DNA of 64,000 bases from Burkholderia sp. S171 (GTDB taxonomy: Bacteria > Pseudomonadota > Gammaproteobacteria > Burkholderiales > Burkholderiaceae): contig NZ_LMUF01000001.1 in the NCBI RefSeq assembly GCF_009766085.1, forward strand, positions 124,001-188,000, read 5' to 3'. The first letter of the stretch is position 1. Each line of letters starts with the position of its first letter. Below, piece after piece: positions 1 through 9,749 of the stretch. The notes beneath the pieces are model-generated. The model saw nothing but the letters and a program-made list of their open reading frames with translations. It searched no databases and was not told the DNA's origin. The translations under genes were made by a program, and so were the position numbers.

Positions 1-1436
1 GTCTGAACGAAGCTTTGTATCTCGTCGTTCCAGAAGTGCGTGTAGATATCCTCGTGAATGGCGTCGCGGACCCTGTTCCACTCCGCGAACGGCGCGGGCA
101 GCGACCGTTTTTCAGCGAGGCGTATGGCGCGATCCATCGCGACCCAGCACATTAGCCGCGAATGCAGCAGGGGCCGCCCGCCATTGCGGAATTCCCAGAT
201 GCCCTGGTCCGCTTGTTCCCAATTCTTTGCAACGAAGTTCACGGTGCGCGTGACGTGGCGCCAGCCGTCGTAGGAAATGGCTTCGCCATATTTGTTGTAG
301 AGATAAATTGCGTCCAGCAGCGCGCCGTAGACGTCGAGCTGCGTCTGATCGCGCGCGGCGTTGCCGATCAGCGGGGGCTCGGTGCCGCTGCCGTACAGTT
401 CCTGGACGGCTTCTTCTTCCGGCGACTCTTCGCCATCGACCGCGTACATCACGCTGAATGATCCATCCGAGTCGCACTGCTTGTTGCGCTCGGCGATCCA
501 GTTCTTGAAGTTGCGCGCCTCGCCCGTATAGCCGAGCCGGAGCAGCGCGTAGACGGAGAATGCAGCGTCACGGATCCAGGTGTATCGGTAGTCCCAGCGG
601 CGGCCGCCGTCCGATGTCTCCGGCAGCCCGAACGTAGGCGCCGCGACGATCGCACCGGTTGCGCGCGAGCTCAGCAATTTGAGCAACAGCGCCGAGCGCA
701 TCACGACTTCGCGATAGCGGCCACGATAGGTGGATTGTCGCGACCATTCGCGCCAGAAATCGATGGTGTCGGAAAGCGCCTGCTTGCAAGGGAGCGTCTC
801 GCGCATCACTTCGGATTCGGCACCGAAGATGAAGCACGCAGTCTCGTCTTGCTTGAGATTGAAGCTTGCAACGGCGTCGTCATGATCGATAGAAAGCGGC
901 ACGGTTGCATCGAGCGTGAGTGCGTCCGTCTGAGCGCCGGCCGTCTGGCCTGCAGGCGTGAAGCGAAGCGTATGGGTGTCGACCTGCGCGGTTTCGTGAC
1001 TGCCGCGAGCGTAGTCGAAGCGCGGCGCGCAGCGCATTTGCACGGACATATCGCCGTAAATCGCACGGACTATTCGCACGACGCAGTTGGACGTCGCCTT
1101 CGCGTCGTCATCCACGTCCGCGACCGGCATGAAGTCGACGATCTCGCACACGGCCTTCGCCGACATGAAGCGCGTGAGCAGCACGTTCGTTTCCGGCAGG
1201 TACATCTGTTTGGTACGCGACATCTCGAAGGCCGGCGTGATGCTGAACGCACCTCCCCGTTCAGGGTGCAGTAGCGACCCGAACACGGTCGGTGAATCGA
1301 TGCGCGGAAAGCACATGAAATCGATCACGCCTTCGGTCGAGACCAGCGCGGTCGTGCGCATGTTGCCGATCAGGCCATGCGCGTCGATAGCGATGCCAAG
1401 CTGAGGGCCGGGGGGCGCTTCGCGGCGGCTAACCAT
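1..1436 (-). CDS. Glycoside hydrolase family 15 protein (glucoamylase/trehalase-like), 3' part outside window
   Basis: The reverse strand reads an open frame from an ATG at 1436 through base 1 without a stop, so only the first ~478 residues are visible. The N-terminal region begins with a GLIGNMRTTALV-type stretch followed by DFMCFPRID, the usual start of bacterial GH15 proteins with a beta-sandwich domain. Near residue 285 comes WDYRYTWIRDAAF, the GH15 catalytic-barrel signature. The family hydrolyses terminal alpha-glucosidic bonds of maltodextrins, glycogen or trehalose. The start overlaps the end of the upstream SDR gene by 8 bases, so the two are probably co-translated. The neighbouring glycogen genes suggest a role in glucan turnover. 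Substrate cannot be read from sequence. Some of these proteins are annotated as trehalases. Confidence 0.85.
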   Translation of the reverse strand, partial: MVSRREAPPGPQLGIAIDAHGLIGNMRTTALVSTEGVIDFMCFPRIDSPTVFGSLLHPERGGAFSITPAFEMSRTKQMYLPETNVLLTRFMSAKAVCEIVDFMPVADVDDDAKATSNCVVRIVRAIYGDMSVQMRCAPRFDYARGSHETAQVDTHTLRFTPAGQTAGAQTDALTLDATVPLSIDHDDAVASFNLKQDETACFIFGAESEVMRETLPCKQALSDTIDFWREWSRQSTYRGRYREVVMRSALLLKLLSSRATGAIVAAPTFGLPETSDGGRRWDYRYTWIRDAAFSVYALLRLGYTGEARNFKNWIAERNKQCDSDGSFSVMYAVDGEESPEEEAVQELYGSGTEPPLIGNAARDQTQLDVYGALLDAIYLYNKYGEAISYDGWRHVTRTVNFVAKNWEQADQGIWEFRNGGRPLLHSRLMCWVAMDRAIRLAEKRSLPAPFAEWNRVRDAIHEDIYTHFWNDEIQSFVQ

Positions 1437-2229
1437 TGTCCGCAAAGCCCGGATACAGGGTCATGCCGCCGTCCACGAACAAGGTTGTGCCGACCACATA
1501 GTCGCTGTCGTCGGAGGCCAGCCAGACCGCTGCCCGGCCGATATCCTCGCTTTCGCCAATCCGGCCGTAGGGCACGAGTTCGAGCAGCGCCTTCAACGCC
1601 TCGGGGCTGTCCCACGCCGCCTTGTTGATCGGCGTGCGGATTGCGCCCGGTGCGATCGAATTCACGCGGATCCTATGGGGCGCGACTTCCTGCGCGAGCG
1701 ATTTCATCATCATCTGGATGCCACCCTTCGACGACGCATAGTTGACATGTCCCGCCCAAGGGATGACTTCGTGCACCGAGCTCATGCAGATGATCTTGCC
1801 CAACGCTTTGGACACGGGACGCGGGCCGCGCCGGAGAAATTCGCGCACGGCGCGTTGCGCGGTCAGGAACTGGCCCGTGAGATTCACGTTCATCACGGCG
1901 TTCCAGTCGGCGAGCGTCATGTCGACAAACTTCGCGTCCTTTTGCAAGCCGGAATTCGCGACCACGATGTCCACCGTGCCGAAACGCTTGATCAACGTGT
2001 CGAACATGGCGTCGATATCGGCTTCGTCAGAGACGTCGGCCTGGACCGCAATGGCTTGGCCGCCGGCTTTTTCTATCGATGCAGCGAGCGTTTCAGCGGC
2101 TTCGCCATGCGAGTGGTAGTTGATGACGACGCTCGCGCCGGCATCGGCGAGCGCTTGCGCCACGCCGTAGCCTATGCCTGAACTGCCGCCGGTGATGAGT
2201 GCGACCTGACCTTCGAGTACTGGGTTCAT
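1429..2229 (-). CDS. SDR-family oxidoreductase (glucose 1-dehydrogenase-like)
   Basis: A 266-residue classical short-chain dehydrogenase/reductase. The N-terminal Rossmann motif is TGGSSGIG (residues ~14-21), the NAG-like motif reads VANSG (~91-95), and the catalytic YxxxK is YASSK (~164-168) preceded by a serine in the CMSSVHE segment. The ending FVDGGMTLYPGF is typical of the glucose 1-dehydrogenase-like subgroup, where the annotation usually rests on similarity. It probably oxidises a sugar or polyol with NAD(P)+. The GH15 gene starts inside its last codons, so the pair forms an operon on the reverse strand. The start at 2229 is the only ATG that keeps the full nucleotide-binding fold. Confidence 0.85.
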   Translation of the reverse strand: MNPVLEGQVALITGGSSGIGYGVAQALADAGASVVINYHSHGEAAETLAASIEKAGGQAIAVQADVSDEADIDAMFDTLIKRFGTVDIVVANSGLQKDAKFVDMTLADWNAVMNVNLTGQFLTAQRAVREFLRRGPRPVSKALGKIICMSSVHEVIPWAGHVNYASSKGGIQMMMKSLAQEVAPHRIRVNSIAPGAIRTPINKAAWDSPEALKALLELVPYGRIGESEDIGRAAVWLASDDSDYVVGTTLFVDGGMTLYPGFADNG

Positions 2230-2419
2230 AACGTTCCCGGATGGGGTGCGAAGCGCGCCGTGTGCGCGGCTTGATCACTGCTTGATCATTACGTAGCGCC
2301 TGCTCGCGATGCACCTGCTGGGGGCCGGCCTGGGCCGGAGACGTCAGGGCATGAAGCAAGCGCCGGTCCCGCCCCGGGAGCGGACTCGTGAGTGAACTCG
2401 CAGTCCGGAACCCGCAGTC

Positions 2420-3283
2420 CTACTCGGAATCCACCCCAAGCGCGGGGAAACGTTCCGTGGGATAGGCAATTTCGTCCTGCGAGGCGACGATCTCAAGCTC
2501 GTAGCGCCCGGCCTGGAAGGTGGTCCTGACTACGGCGTTGACCGCGGCAAGCGTGTGTTCCAGCGCGGCACGCACGGAGTCGCCCAGTAGCGTGCGCGCG
2601 AGAAATACTGCGCTTGTCAGGTCGCCAACGCCGACCGGTTGCCGCGCGAACGGATAGAGCGGCCGTTGCGCGAACCACGCTTCGGTCGCGGTGACGGCGA
2701 GCATGTTGAAGGTATCGGCGCGGCTGTTGCGGTCTATCAGGTGTTTGACGAGCACCACTTTCGGACCGCGGGCGATCACTTCGCGGCACGCGGCGACTGC
2801 TTCGTCCACCGTCTCGATGGTGCGCCCCGTCAGCTTCTGCAATTCGATGTGATTCGGTGTCATGGCATCGGCGACTTCCGGCATGGTATTCACCAGAAAC
2901 TCCTGGATGCCGGGTTCGACGATACAACCGCTGGCGGCGCCCATGACGGGGTCGCAGAAATAGCGCGCTTTCGGGTTGACGGCTTTCACCATCCTGACAA
3001 TTTCCACGACGGCAGCGCCTTGCTCGGGCGAGCCGAGATAGCCTGACAGGATCGCATTGCAGCGCGACAGCACGCCGATAGCGCCAATCCCCTCGATCAC
3101 TTTCGTCAGTTCGTCAGCGTCGACAACACTGCCGGTCCAGCGGCCGTATTGCGTGTGATTCGAGAACTGCACGGTATTGAGCGGCCAGACGTTGACGCCC
3201 ATGCGGCGCATGGGGAAGACCGCTGCGCTGTTGCCTGCGTGGCCGAAGACCACATGTGACTGGATGCTAAGGACGTTTTGCAT
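2420..3283 (-). CDS. pdxY: Pyridoxal kinase PdxY
   Basis: Phosphorylates pyridoxal to pyridoxal 5'-phosphate with ATP in the B6 salvage pathway. I chose the ATG at 3283, giving 287 residues, exactly the usual PdxY length. It starts [19 protein letters not shown], the family N-terminus with the SHVxxGxxGN substrate loop. A longer frame exists upstream but has no family match. Further signatures are the [15 protein letters not shown] stretch, YFCDPVMG, a TPNHIEL segment and the ribokinase-like C-terminal [10 protein letters not shown] motif that carries the catalytic Asp. It stands alone on the reverse strand with about 190 bases to the SDR gene. Confidence 0.93.
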   Translation of the reverse strand: MQNVLSIQSHVVFGHAGNSAAVFPMRRMGVNVWPLNTVQFSNHTQYGRWTGSVVDADELTKVIEGIGAIGVLSRCNAILSGYLGSPEQGAAVVEIVRMVKAVNPKARYFCDPVMGAASGCIVEPGIQEFLVNTMPEVADAMTPNHIELQKLTGRTIETVDEAVAACREVIARGPKVVLVKHLIDRNSRADTFNMLAVTATEAWFAQRPLYPFARQPVGVGDLTSAVFLARTLLGDSVRAALEHTLAAVNAVVRTTFQAGRYELEIVASQDEIAYPTERFPALGVDSE

Positions 3284-3745
3284 GAGGGTTTTTAGCGAGG
3301 TGCAGGACAGCGGCCAAGGGCCGCGCACGAAAACCGCATGCAGGTTAGGCATGCCGGACATCATTGTGCCGTGGTTTTTGCCCCGGCCGGAAGAGCCTGT
3401 TCGTAAAACGTTGCCGCGGTTGTCTGCCGCAGGCAAAGCTCGCATGGCATGAGGATTGCTAAACCTTCGCGTTTTCGCGCGCCCATCTGCGAGCGCGAAC
3501 CAATCCGCGGAGATTTCCATCGGATTGCAAAGCGATTTTGACGGCCTCGCGAATCAATTTCCGAAAAGCAGGTGCGAACTATTCACCTTTGCAGCAAAAT
3601 CATTACAACCGCCCAATCAAGCGCCATTCAAATCCTCTGGAGAAAACCACCTAAATCCCATTCGAGTCATTCGCCAGCTAGCCGGTAAACAGCTGAACCA
3701 AAGCTACAAACAGGCCAGAGACAGGCCGCAAAACAGGAGGTCGGT
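3284..3745. other. Intergenic region between divergent pdxY and glgC
   Basis: About 460 bases with no supported gene. It should hold the promoters of the divergent pdxY and glgC genes. The last bases carry a strong ribosome binding site (AGGAGG) seven or so bases before the glgC ATG. I could not pick a convincing -35/-10 pair or operator by eye. Confidence 0.5.
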
Positions 3746-5029
3746 ATGGAGACGCTGACAGGAAATCGTACGGATCTGCAGAAGAACACGCTGGCTATCG
3801 TCCTAGCGGGCGGCCGGGGTACCCGACTCGGACCGCTCACGAATAAACGCGTTAAGCCAGCAGTGCATTTTGGCGGCAAATACCGGATCGTGGACTTCGC
3901 ACTGTCGAATTGCCTGAATTCAGGCATCCGGCGCATCGCGGTCGTCACGCAATACAAGGCGCATTCGCTCTTGCGCCACCTGCAGCGCGGCTGGGGTTTC
4001 CTGCGCGGCGAGTTCAACGAGTTCATCGATATCTGGCCGGCTCAGCAACGGGTCGATTCAAGCTGGTACAGGGGCACGGCGGACGCAGTCTTCCAGAATC
4101 TCGACATCATCCGGTCGATCGGACCCGAGTACATCATCGTGCTGGCGGGAGACCACATCTACAAGCAGGACTACACGCGCATGATTCTCGATCACGTCGA
4201 GAGCGGCGCGGATTGCACGGTCGGCTGTATTGAAGTGCCGCGCATGGAAGCGACCGCGTTCGGCGTGATGCACGTCGATGCGCAGCGCCGCATCACGGAT
4301 TTCCTGGAAAAGCCGGATGATCCTCCGTGCATGCCGGGCAAGCCCGATGTCGCGCTCGCGAGCATGGGCATCTATGTGTTCAGCGCGAAGTACCTGTACA
4401 AGCTGCTTGAAGAAAACATCCTGACGTCGGATACGGATCACGACTTCGGCAAGGACATCTTGCCGCGCGTGGTGACGAGCGGCAAGGCGATCGCGCACCC
4501 GTTCAGCATGTCGTGCGTGACCTCCGAAACCGATCCGAACGTGCCGCCGTACTGGCGCGACGTGGGTACTGTGGATGCATACTGGTCGGCGAACCTTGAC
4601 TTGGCATCGACCATTCCCGCGCTGGATCTATACGACCGCAAATGGCCGATCTGGACCAACCAGGAGCAGTTGCCGCCGGGCAAGTTCGTGCGTGATCTGC
4701 ACGGGCAGCAGGGCGCAATCAACAATCTGCTGGTGTGCGGCGGCTGTGTGATATCGGGTTCGCAGGTAGCGCGGTCGGTGTTTTCATCGGCGGTACGGGT
4801 GCATTCGTTCTGTCACATCAACGAAGCCGTGTTGTTGCCGCAGGTCACCGTGGGTCCAAGTTGCCGCCTGAAGCGCGTGGTGATCGACCGGGGTTGCACG
4901 CTGCCCGAGGGGCTGGTCATAGGCGAAGATCCCGATTACGATGCCGAGCGGTTTTTCCGGACTGAAAATGGCGTAGTGCTCGTGACGCAGGATGCACTGA
5001 CACGTCTCGGACAAGCCAAGCATTCATAA
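3746..5029 (+). CDS. glgC: Glucose-1-phosphate adenylyltransferase GlgC
   Basis: Makes ADP-glucose from ATP and glucose 1-phosphate, the committed step of bacterial glycogen synthesis. The 427-residue protein has the N-terminal nucleotidyltransferase motif [20 protein letters not shown] (residues ~18-37), the YRGTADAV loop, the [11 protein letters not shown] active-site segment, a FLEKPDDP sugar-phosphate motif, and a C-terminal left-handed beta-helix-like region. The start has a perfect AGGAGG just upstream. glgA follows 34 bases after the stop on the same strand, so this is a glgCA operon. The enzyme is typically controlled allosterically. Confidence 0.96.
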   Translation: METLTGNRTDLQKNTLAIVLAGGRGTRLGPLTNKRVKPAVHFGGKYRIVDFALSNCLNSGIRRIAVVTQYKAHSLLRHLQRGWGFLRGEFNEFIDIWPAQQRVDSSWYRGTADAVFQNLDIIRSIGPEYIIVLAGDHIYKQDYTRMILDHVESGADCTVGCIEVPRMEATAFGVMHVDAQRRITDFLEKPDDPPCMPGKPDVALASMGIYVFSAKYLYKLLEENILTSDTDHDFGKDILPRVVTSGKAIAHPFSMSCVTSETDPNVPPYWRDVGTVDAYWSANLDLASTIPALDLYDRKWPIWTNQEQLPPGKFVRDLHGQQGAINNLLVCGGCVISGSQVARSVFSSAVRVHSFCHINEAVLLPQVTVGPSCRLKRVVIDRGCTLPEGLVIGEDPDYDAERFFRTENGVVLVTQDALTRLGQAKHS

Positions 5030-5063
5030 TTTGGGCGACCGGAAACAAGCCAATGGGGAACCG

Positions 5064-6539
5064 ATGACCGTATGTGTGCTGCATGTTGCAGCGGAGATGT
5101 ATCCGCTTTTGAAAACCGGCGGCCTCGCCGATGTCGTGGGCGCATTGCCGCCGGCCCAGACGCAACTGGGCACGAACGCCCGCGTGATCCTGCCAGCATT
5201 CCCTTCCGTGGTGGCAGGGTTGACGCAGATCGAGCCGGTAGCCGAGCTGGGTTGGGCGTTTGGAATTCATAACGTGCGGCTTGAGCGCGGCTTGCTCGAA
5301 CCGCACGGAATCGTGGTCTATATTGTGCGCGCCGATGCGTTCTACGATCGGCCGGGCAATCCGTATCTCGATTCGTCGCATACGCAATATGCGGACAGCG
5401 ACCGGCGTTTTGCGCTGCTGGGCTGGGCGGCGGCGCGTCTTGCGACCGGTGCCGATCCGGCCTGGAAACCGGACGTACTGCACGCGCACGACTGGCATGC
5501 CGGCCTGGCGCCGGCGTATCTGAGGGCACGCGAGCGTGAGACGGGCGTGGCGCGCGTGCCGTCGGTCATGACGGTCCATAACCTCGCGTATCAGGGCGTG
5601 TTTCCCGCCGCGGAATTCAGCGTGTTGCAGCTACCGTCGGATTTTTTCTCCGTCGATGGCGTCGAGTTCTACGGTCATCTGTCGTTTCTCAAAGCCGGGC
5701 TGTTCTACTCGGACCGCATCACGACTGTTAGCCCGACCTACGCGCGCGAGATTCAAACTCATGCGCAGGGCGCCGGACTCGACGGTTTGCTGCGCACCCG
5801 CACGCACGATATCAGCGGCATTCTCAACGGCGTCGATAAGTCAGTGTGGAATCCGGCGACGGATACCGCCATCAACACGCAGTACTCGATCGCAAAATTC
5901 ACCGGCAAAGCGAAGTGCAAAGCCGCATTGCAGGAACGTGTCGGCCTCGCGCGCGAGCCCGATGCTTTGCTGTTCGGCGTGGTGAGCCGGTTGACCGAGC
6001 AGAAGGGGATTGATCTCTTGCTGTCGGCTATTCCGGATATCCTCCAGCGCGGCGGCCAACTCGTCGTGCTCGGAACCGGCGACCCGGCGCTTGAAAACGG
6101 CCTCAAGAAAGCCGCGCTGGCGCATCCGCACGCGGTTGCCGTGGAGCTTGGATTTGACGAAACGCTCTCCCATTCGATCATTGCGGGCAGCGACATCGTC
6201 ATGGTCCCGTCACGCTTCGAACCGTGCGGCCTGACGCAGTTGTACGCGTTGGCATACGGTTCGCTGCCGCTCGTGCATTACGTGGGTGGTCTGGCGGACA
6301 CCGTGGTGGATGCGTCGCTGGAGAATCTCGCCGACGAGCTGGCTACCGGTTTTGTATTCGAGAAATTCGACCGGCCGTCAATTGTCGCCGCGATCCGGCG
6401 TGCGTTCGCATTGAAGCAGCGGCGGCTGGAATGGAAAGCTGTCGTGCGTCGCGCGATGGAACAGGACTTCGGCTGGGAAGCGTCCGCGTTGCGATACGTC
6501 GACGTGTACCGCGAGCTGATCGGGACGCGTGCGTTGTAG
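5064..6539 (+). CDS. glgA: Glycogen synthase GlgA (ADP-glucose dependent)
   Basis: Transfers glucose from ADP-glucose to the growing alpha-1,4-glucan. The chosen ATG at 5064 gives 491 residues starting MTVCVLHVAAEMYPLLKTGG. The KTGGLAD motif near the N-terminus binds ADP-glucose and is diagnostic of GT5. A frame extends upstream to a TTG at 5031, but a GGGGA ribosome site precedes the ATG and family members begin here. Other GT5 marks are HAHDWHAGLAP, SRLTEQKG, and the C-terminal PSRFEPCGLTQLYALAYG active-site loop. It is the second gene of the glgCA operon. Confidence 0.95.
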   Translation: MTVCVLHVAAEMYPLLKTGGLADVVGALPPAQTQLGTNARVILPAFPSVVAGLTQIEPVAELGWAFGIHNVRLERGLLEPHGIVVYIVRADAFYDRPGNPYLDSSHTQYADSDRRFALLGWAAARLATGADPAWKPDVLHAHDWHAGLAPAYLRARERETGVARVPSVMTVHNLAYQGVFPAAEFSVLQLPSDFFSVDGVEFYGHLSFLKAGLFYSDRITTVSPTYAREIQTHAQGAGLDGLLRTRTHDISGILNGVDKSVWNPATDTAINTQYSIAKFTGKAKCKAALQERVGLAREPDALLFGVVSRLTEQKGIDLLLSAIPDILQRGGQLVVLGTGDPALENGLKKAALAHPHAVAVELGFDETLSHSIIAGSDIVMVPSRFEPCGLTQLYALAYGSLPLVHYVGGLADTVVDASLENLADELATGFVFEKFDRPSIVAAIRRAFALKQRRLEWKAVVRRAMEQDFGWEASALRYVDVYRELIGTRAL

Positions 6540-6545
6540 ATACGG

Positions 6546-7223
6546 TTAGTCCGCCAGGTCGCGTGCGAGCGCGTGGATCGCGATCTGTACGCGGCTCGAC
6601 AGATTGAGTTTGCGAAGCACGTTGCGAACGTGGATCTTCACGGTGCTCTCGGCCAAGTCGAGTTCACGGGCGATATCCTTGTTGCTCGCGCCGCGCGACA
6701 GGATCCGCACGATGTCGCGTTCTCTGGGCGTTAATGCAGGCGACGCAGGCGAGCCACGTGGTTCGAGTGACGGTGGCGGCACGGTGTCTTCCGCGCGCAC
6801 CGGTGTTCTCATTTGCGCGATCAGCCGCTGGGTCATGCTCTCCGCGATCACGGATTCGCCCATCGCCGCGCGTCGGATCATGGTGGCGAGCGCATCGGCT
6901 TCCATGTTTTTCAACAGATAACCGCACGCACCTTCACGCAGCGCGCGGGTCAGTTCATCCACGTCTTCCGACACGGTCAGCATGATGACCGCGGTGTCCG
7001 GCAAATCCTGCTGAAGCAACTGCAACGTTTCGATACCCGATAACCCCGGCATGTTCAGGTCGAGCAGGACCACGTCCGGGCGATGCTGCTTCGCGCGCTT
7101 GAACCCTTCGATACCATCGGCGGCGTCATCCACAACTTCGAAGTCGGGCTGACGCTGCAATAACGCGCGCACACCGGAGCGAAACAGCGTGTGGTCATCG
7201 ATTAGAAGAATGCGGATGGTCAT
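6546..7223 (-). CDS. narL: Nitrate/nitrite response regulator NarL
   Basis: A 225-residue NarL/FixJ-type DNA-binding response regulator. The receiver domain occupies residues ~3-120, with acidic residues D9/D10, the phosphoacceptor D55 in the LLDLNMPG motif and the conserved Lys in LLKN. A low-complexity linker follows, then a LuxR-type helix-turn-helix (residues ~163-218, LTPRERDI..., NKDIARELDLAESTVKIHV). It overlaps the sensor gene narX by four bases and lies at the end of the nitrate reductase cluster. It should act on narK/narG promoters in response to nitrate. Convergent with glgA, with only six bases between them. Confidence 0.93.
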   Translation of the reverse strand: MTIRILLIDDHTLFRSGVRALLQRQPDFEVVDDAADGIEGFKRAKQHRPDVVLLDLNMPGLSGIETLQLLQQDLPDTAVIMLTVSEDVDELTRALREGACGYLLKNMEADALATMIRRAAMGESVIAESMTQRLIAQMRTPVRAEDTVPPPSLEPRGSPASPALTPRERDIVRILSRGASNKDIARELDLAESTVKIHVRNVLRKLNLSSRVQIAIHALARDLAD

Positions 7224-9157
7224 GCTGCCTGCCGTTCGCTGACAGGCAGCAGAAGATGAACGCGTGCGCCCTTGCCAGGTTCGCTGTTCAGCTCCAATTG
7301 CGCCCCGAGCCGCGCCGCGCGTTCACGCATGATGTGAAAGCCGACATGAGCCTCGCCGCGACTGGCGATACGGGCGGGATCGTAACCGTCGCCGTTGTCT
7401 TGTATCGTCAGTTCAAAATCACGGGCGTTCTTGAGCGCGATATGGACCTGTGTAGCCAGCGCATGTTTGCGAACGTTCGACAACGCCTCCTGAAGAATGA
7501 ACAGCACCTGTAGCTGCTGGTCCGGCGGCAAGGGCAGTCCGCCCGCTTCGTCGTAGTCAAGTCTGACCAGTGCGTCCGTTTGCCGTTCGAAGCGCGTTAC
7601 CGTCTCGTCCACGGCGTCGCGAAGGTTGCCCGTAGCGAACTTCGTGCGGAAATTGACGAGCAATTCACGTACGTCCTCATAACTTTCCTCAAGACCGCCG
7701 CGTAACAACGGCGCGATCTCGCGCACTTCGTTCATGTCGTCGCGACTGGCGGCGTCATCGAGTAAGTGCAGTTGCAGCTTCAGGAAATTCAGGCTTTGCG
7801 CGATGCTGTCATGCAATCCCTGCGCGACCAGGTGACGTTCCTGCGCGACCGCAAGCTGACGCGCGGCCGTGGCGAGACGATGGTTCTGCAACGCCGTGCC
7901 CAGGTGTTTGCCGAGTGTTTCAAGCAAGCGCGTTTCCGATGGCAGCATCGGTCGGTCGCCGCGAAAGTGCAGCGAGAACGAACCTAGCGTTAGGTCATGC
8001 GAGGCAATGCCAAAGGCCGCGACTGCATCGAAACCTGCCTTGCTGCAATGGGTCGGAGGACCGCTGTCAACCGCTTGCTGCATGCGTAGATCGCGTACGA
8101 CGGCCTCGCCGCCAGTCGCTGCCGCGCCGCACACGCAAGTGCTTGCCGGCATGCAGCGCTCGGCGCTCAAAAGCGGCCCGGGCAAACCTTCGGACACGAC
8201 CACGTGCAGGTTATCCCCCTCTTGAGCGAGGACGCGGACGGTGCCTGCGTCGGCATTGAACTGGCGCATGACACGTGCGAGAAAACCGCGGCACAGGACT
8301 TCAACATCATGTGCGCCATGAAGGAATGACGTCATCTCGTAGAGCGCGACCAGCTCACCGTTGCGTGTGGCAAGTTGCGCAGTTTTGTTTGTTACGCGCA
8401 GCGCGAGGTCCCGGTACAAACTCTGAAGTTCGCTCGCCATCCGGTTGAAGCCCTGCGCAAGATGACCGAATTCGTCGCGAGACTCGACCGGCAAACGTGC
8501 GCTGAACTCGCGCTGTTCGATACGCGACAGTCCGCGCTCCAGGCGTCGAACGGGCGTCACGAACCACGCGTAGAGCAGGTACACGATGGCGATCGTGCCC
8601 ACGCATGCGAGTGCCGCAAGGGCCATTTGCCAGCGTCGCAGCCAGGCTGTCTTGCGCGCGTTTTCGCGTTCGATCATGCGGACCAGTGCATCGGCTTCAG
8701 CAACGAATGCGGGCAGCCGGGCGAGATACAGCGAGGGGGTATCGACTGAGCTTGATGAGTCGTGCGTGATCGCCTGCTTCAACGAGTCGTGCCAGGCCTG
8801 CGATACGGCATTTAGCTGAGCGTGGATCGCGGGCGTGGCAGGGAGGAATAATGGCCGCGCGGGGTCGCCGCTTTTCAGGTTTGCCAGCGTGAGATCGAGC
8901 AGGGCGCTTTGTGAATTCACGTCGGCTTGACGGCCGGCCCGTGCTTGGTTGAGTTGAATAGCCACGTTGCCCGCGCGCATGCGCAGGCTGCCGGCGTCGT
9001 TGATCGCCGCGCCCGCGCCTTCGAGTTGCCACGAGAGCCAGAGGGTGCTCGCGATCATGGAGAGGACTAGCGCCAACGCAACGCCGGACAACGTGACAGT
9101 GCGCGTGGATAAGCGGTAACGGAACGGCGTGGCCGGATGAAGCGGATGATCGGACAT
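7220..9157 (-). CDS. narX: Nitrate/nitrite sensor histidine kinase NarX
   Basis: A 645-residue membrane sensor kinase. Visible in order: TM1 (~22-44), a periplasmic P-box with DAGSLRMRAGN (~54-64) that in NarX binds nitrate, TM2 (~177-199), a HAMP linker (~200-252), a cysteine-rich segment RCMPASTCVCG (~334-344) typical of NarX, a GAF-like region, the HisKA_3 dimerisation helix with phosphoacceptor H449 in GLHDSIAQSL, and a HATPase domain with N box (ALSNVRKHA) and DNGDG. It phosphorylates NarL, whose gene overlaps by four bases. Confidence 0.93.
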   Translation of the reverse strand: MSDHPLHPATPFRYRLSTRTVTLSGVALALVLSMIASTLWLSWQLEGAGAAINDAGSLRMRAGNVAIQLNQARAGRQADVNSQSALLDLTLANLKSGDPARPLFLPATPAIHAQLNAVSQAWHDSLKQAITHDSSSSVDTPSLYLARLPAFVAEADALVRMIERENARKTAWLRRWQMALAALACVGTIAIVYLLYAWFVTPVRRLERGLSRIEQREFSARLPVESRDEFGHLAQGFNRMASELQSLYRDLALRVTNKTAQLATRNGELVALYEMTSFLHGAHDVEVLCRGFLARVMRQFNADAGTVRVLAQEGDNLHVVVSEGLPGPLLSAERCMPASTCVCGAAATGGEAVVRDLRMQQAVDSGPPTHCSKAGFDAVAAFGIASHDLTLGSFSLHFRGDRPMLPSETRLLETLGKHLGTALQNHRLATAARQLAVAQERHLVAQGLHDSIAQSLNFLKLQLHLLDDAASRDDMNEVREIAPLLRGGLEESYEDVRELLVNFRTKFATGNLRDAVDETVTRFERQTDALVRLDYDEAGGLPLPPDQQLQVLFILQEALSNVRKHALATQVHIALKNARDFELTIQDNGDGYDPARIASRGEAHVGFHIMRERAARLGAQLELNSEPGKGARVHLLLPVSERQAA

Positions 9158-9194
9158 GGAACTGCGTGCTTGCGCGACCGGAATGCAAAGGGCG

Positions 9195-9749
9195 CTAATT
9201 ATCCTGCGTGCTGGCGTTCAATAGCGAAAGTCCGACTGTTTTACATATGAACTCACCAATACCGCCAACGTCCGCCAGAGGCAGAAGCGGGATCGCAGGT
9301 GCGTCATGAAGACGCGGGGCGTCGTTGGTGGCGATCGCGAGGATTGCCGTATCGGTTAGATACAGCGGGTCCCGGCCCGCCTCGGGACGAACGACTTCAA
9401 GGCGCGGCAAAACTTCGCGCGTGAAGCCTTCCACCAGCGTCAGGTCTGCTGGTGTGAGTCGCGCGACCAGATCCGCCAACGGTGGCTCGGGCGCGTCATG
9501 CAGCTCTCGCACGATGGCGTACCGGTACGGCGAGGCAATCAGCACCTCGCCCGCACCGGCGGCCCGAAAACGTGCGCTATCCTTGCCCGGCGGCTCAAGA
9601 TCGATCGAATGATGGCTGTGTTTCACCACGTTCACCACCAGGCCGCGCGCGTGGAACCAGGGCAGGAGCGCCTCGATCAGCGTTGTCTTGCCCTGTCCCG
9701 AACGCCCGCAAATTCCGAAGATGCGCAGCTTCGCCGCTGCTTCTGTCAT
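9195..9749 (-). CDS. mobB: Molybdopterin-guanine dinucleotide biosynthesis protein MobB
   Basis: A 184-residue P-loop GTP-binding protein with GRSGQGKTTLIEAL (residues ~15-28), followed by the MobB stretch VVKHSHHSIDLEPPGKDS and later LVEGFTREVLPRLEV. MobB assists attachment of GMP to molybdopterin to give the bis-MGD cofactor used by NarG. Its start overlaps the end of the PPIase gene by four bases (ATGA), so it belongs to the nar operon. This placement links cofactor maturation to nitrate reductase synthesis. Confidence 0.9.
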   Translation of the reverse strand: MTEAAAKLRIFGICGRSGQGKTTLIEALLPWFHARGLVVNVVKHSHHSIDLEPPGKDSARFRAAGAGEVLIASPYRYAIVRELHDAPEPPLADLVARLTPADLTLVEGFTREVLPRLEVVRPEAGRDPLYLTDTAILAIATNDAPRLHDAPAIPLLPLADVGGIGEFICKTVGLSLLNASTQDN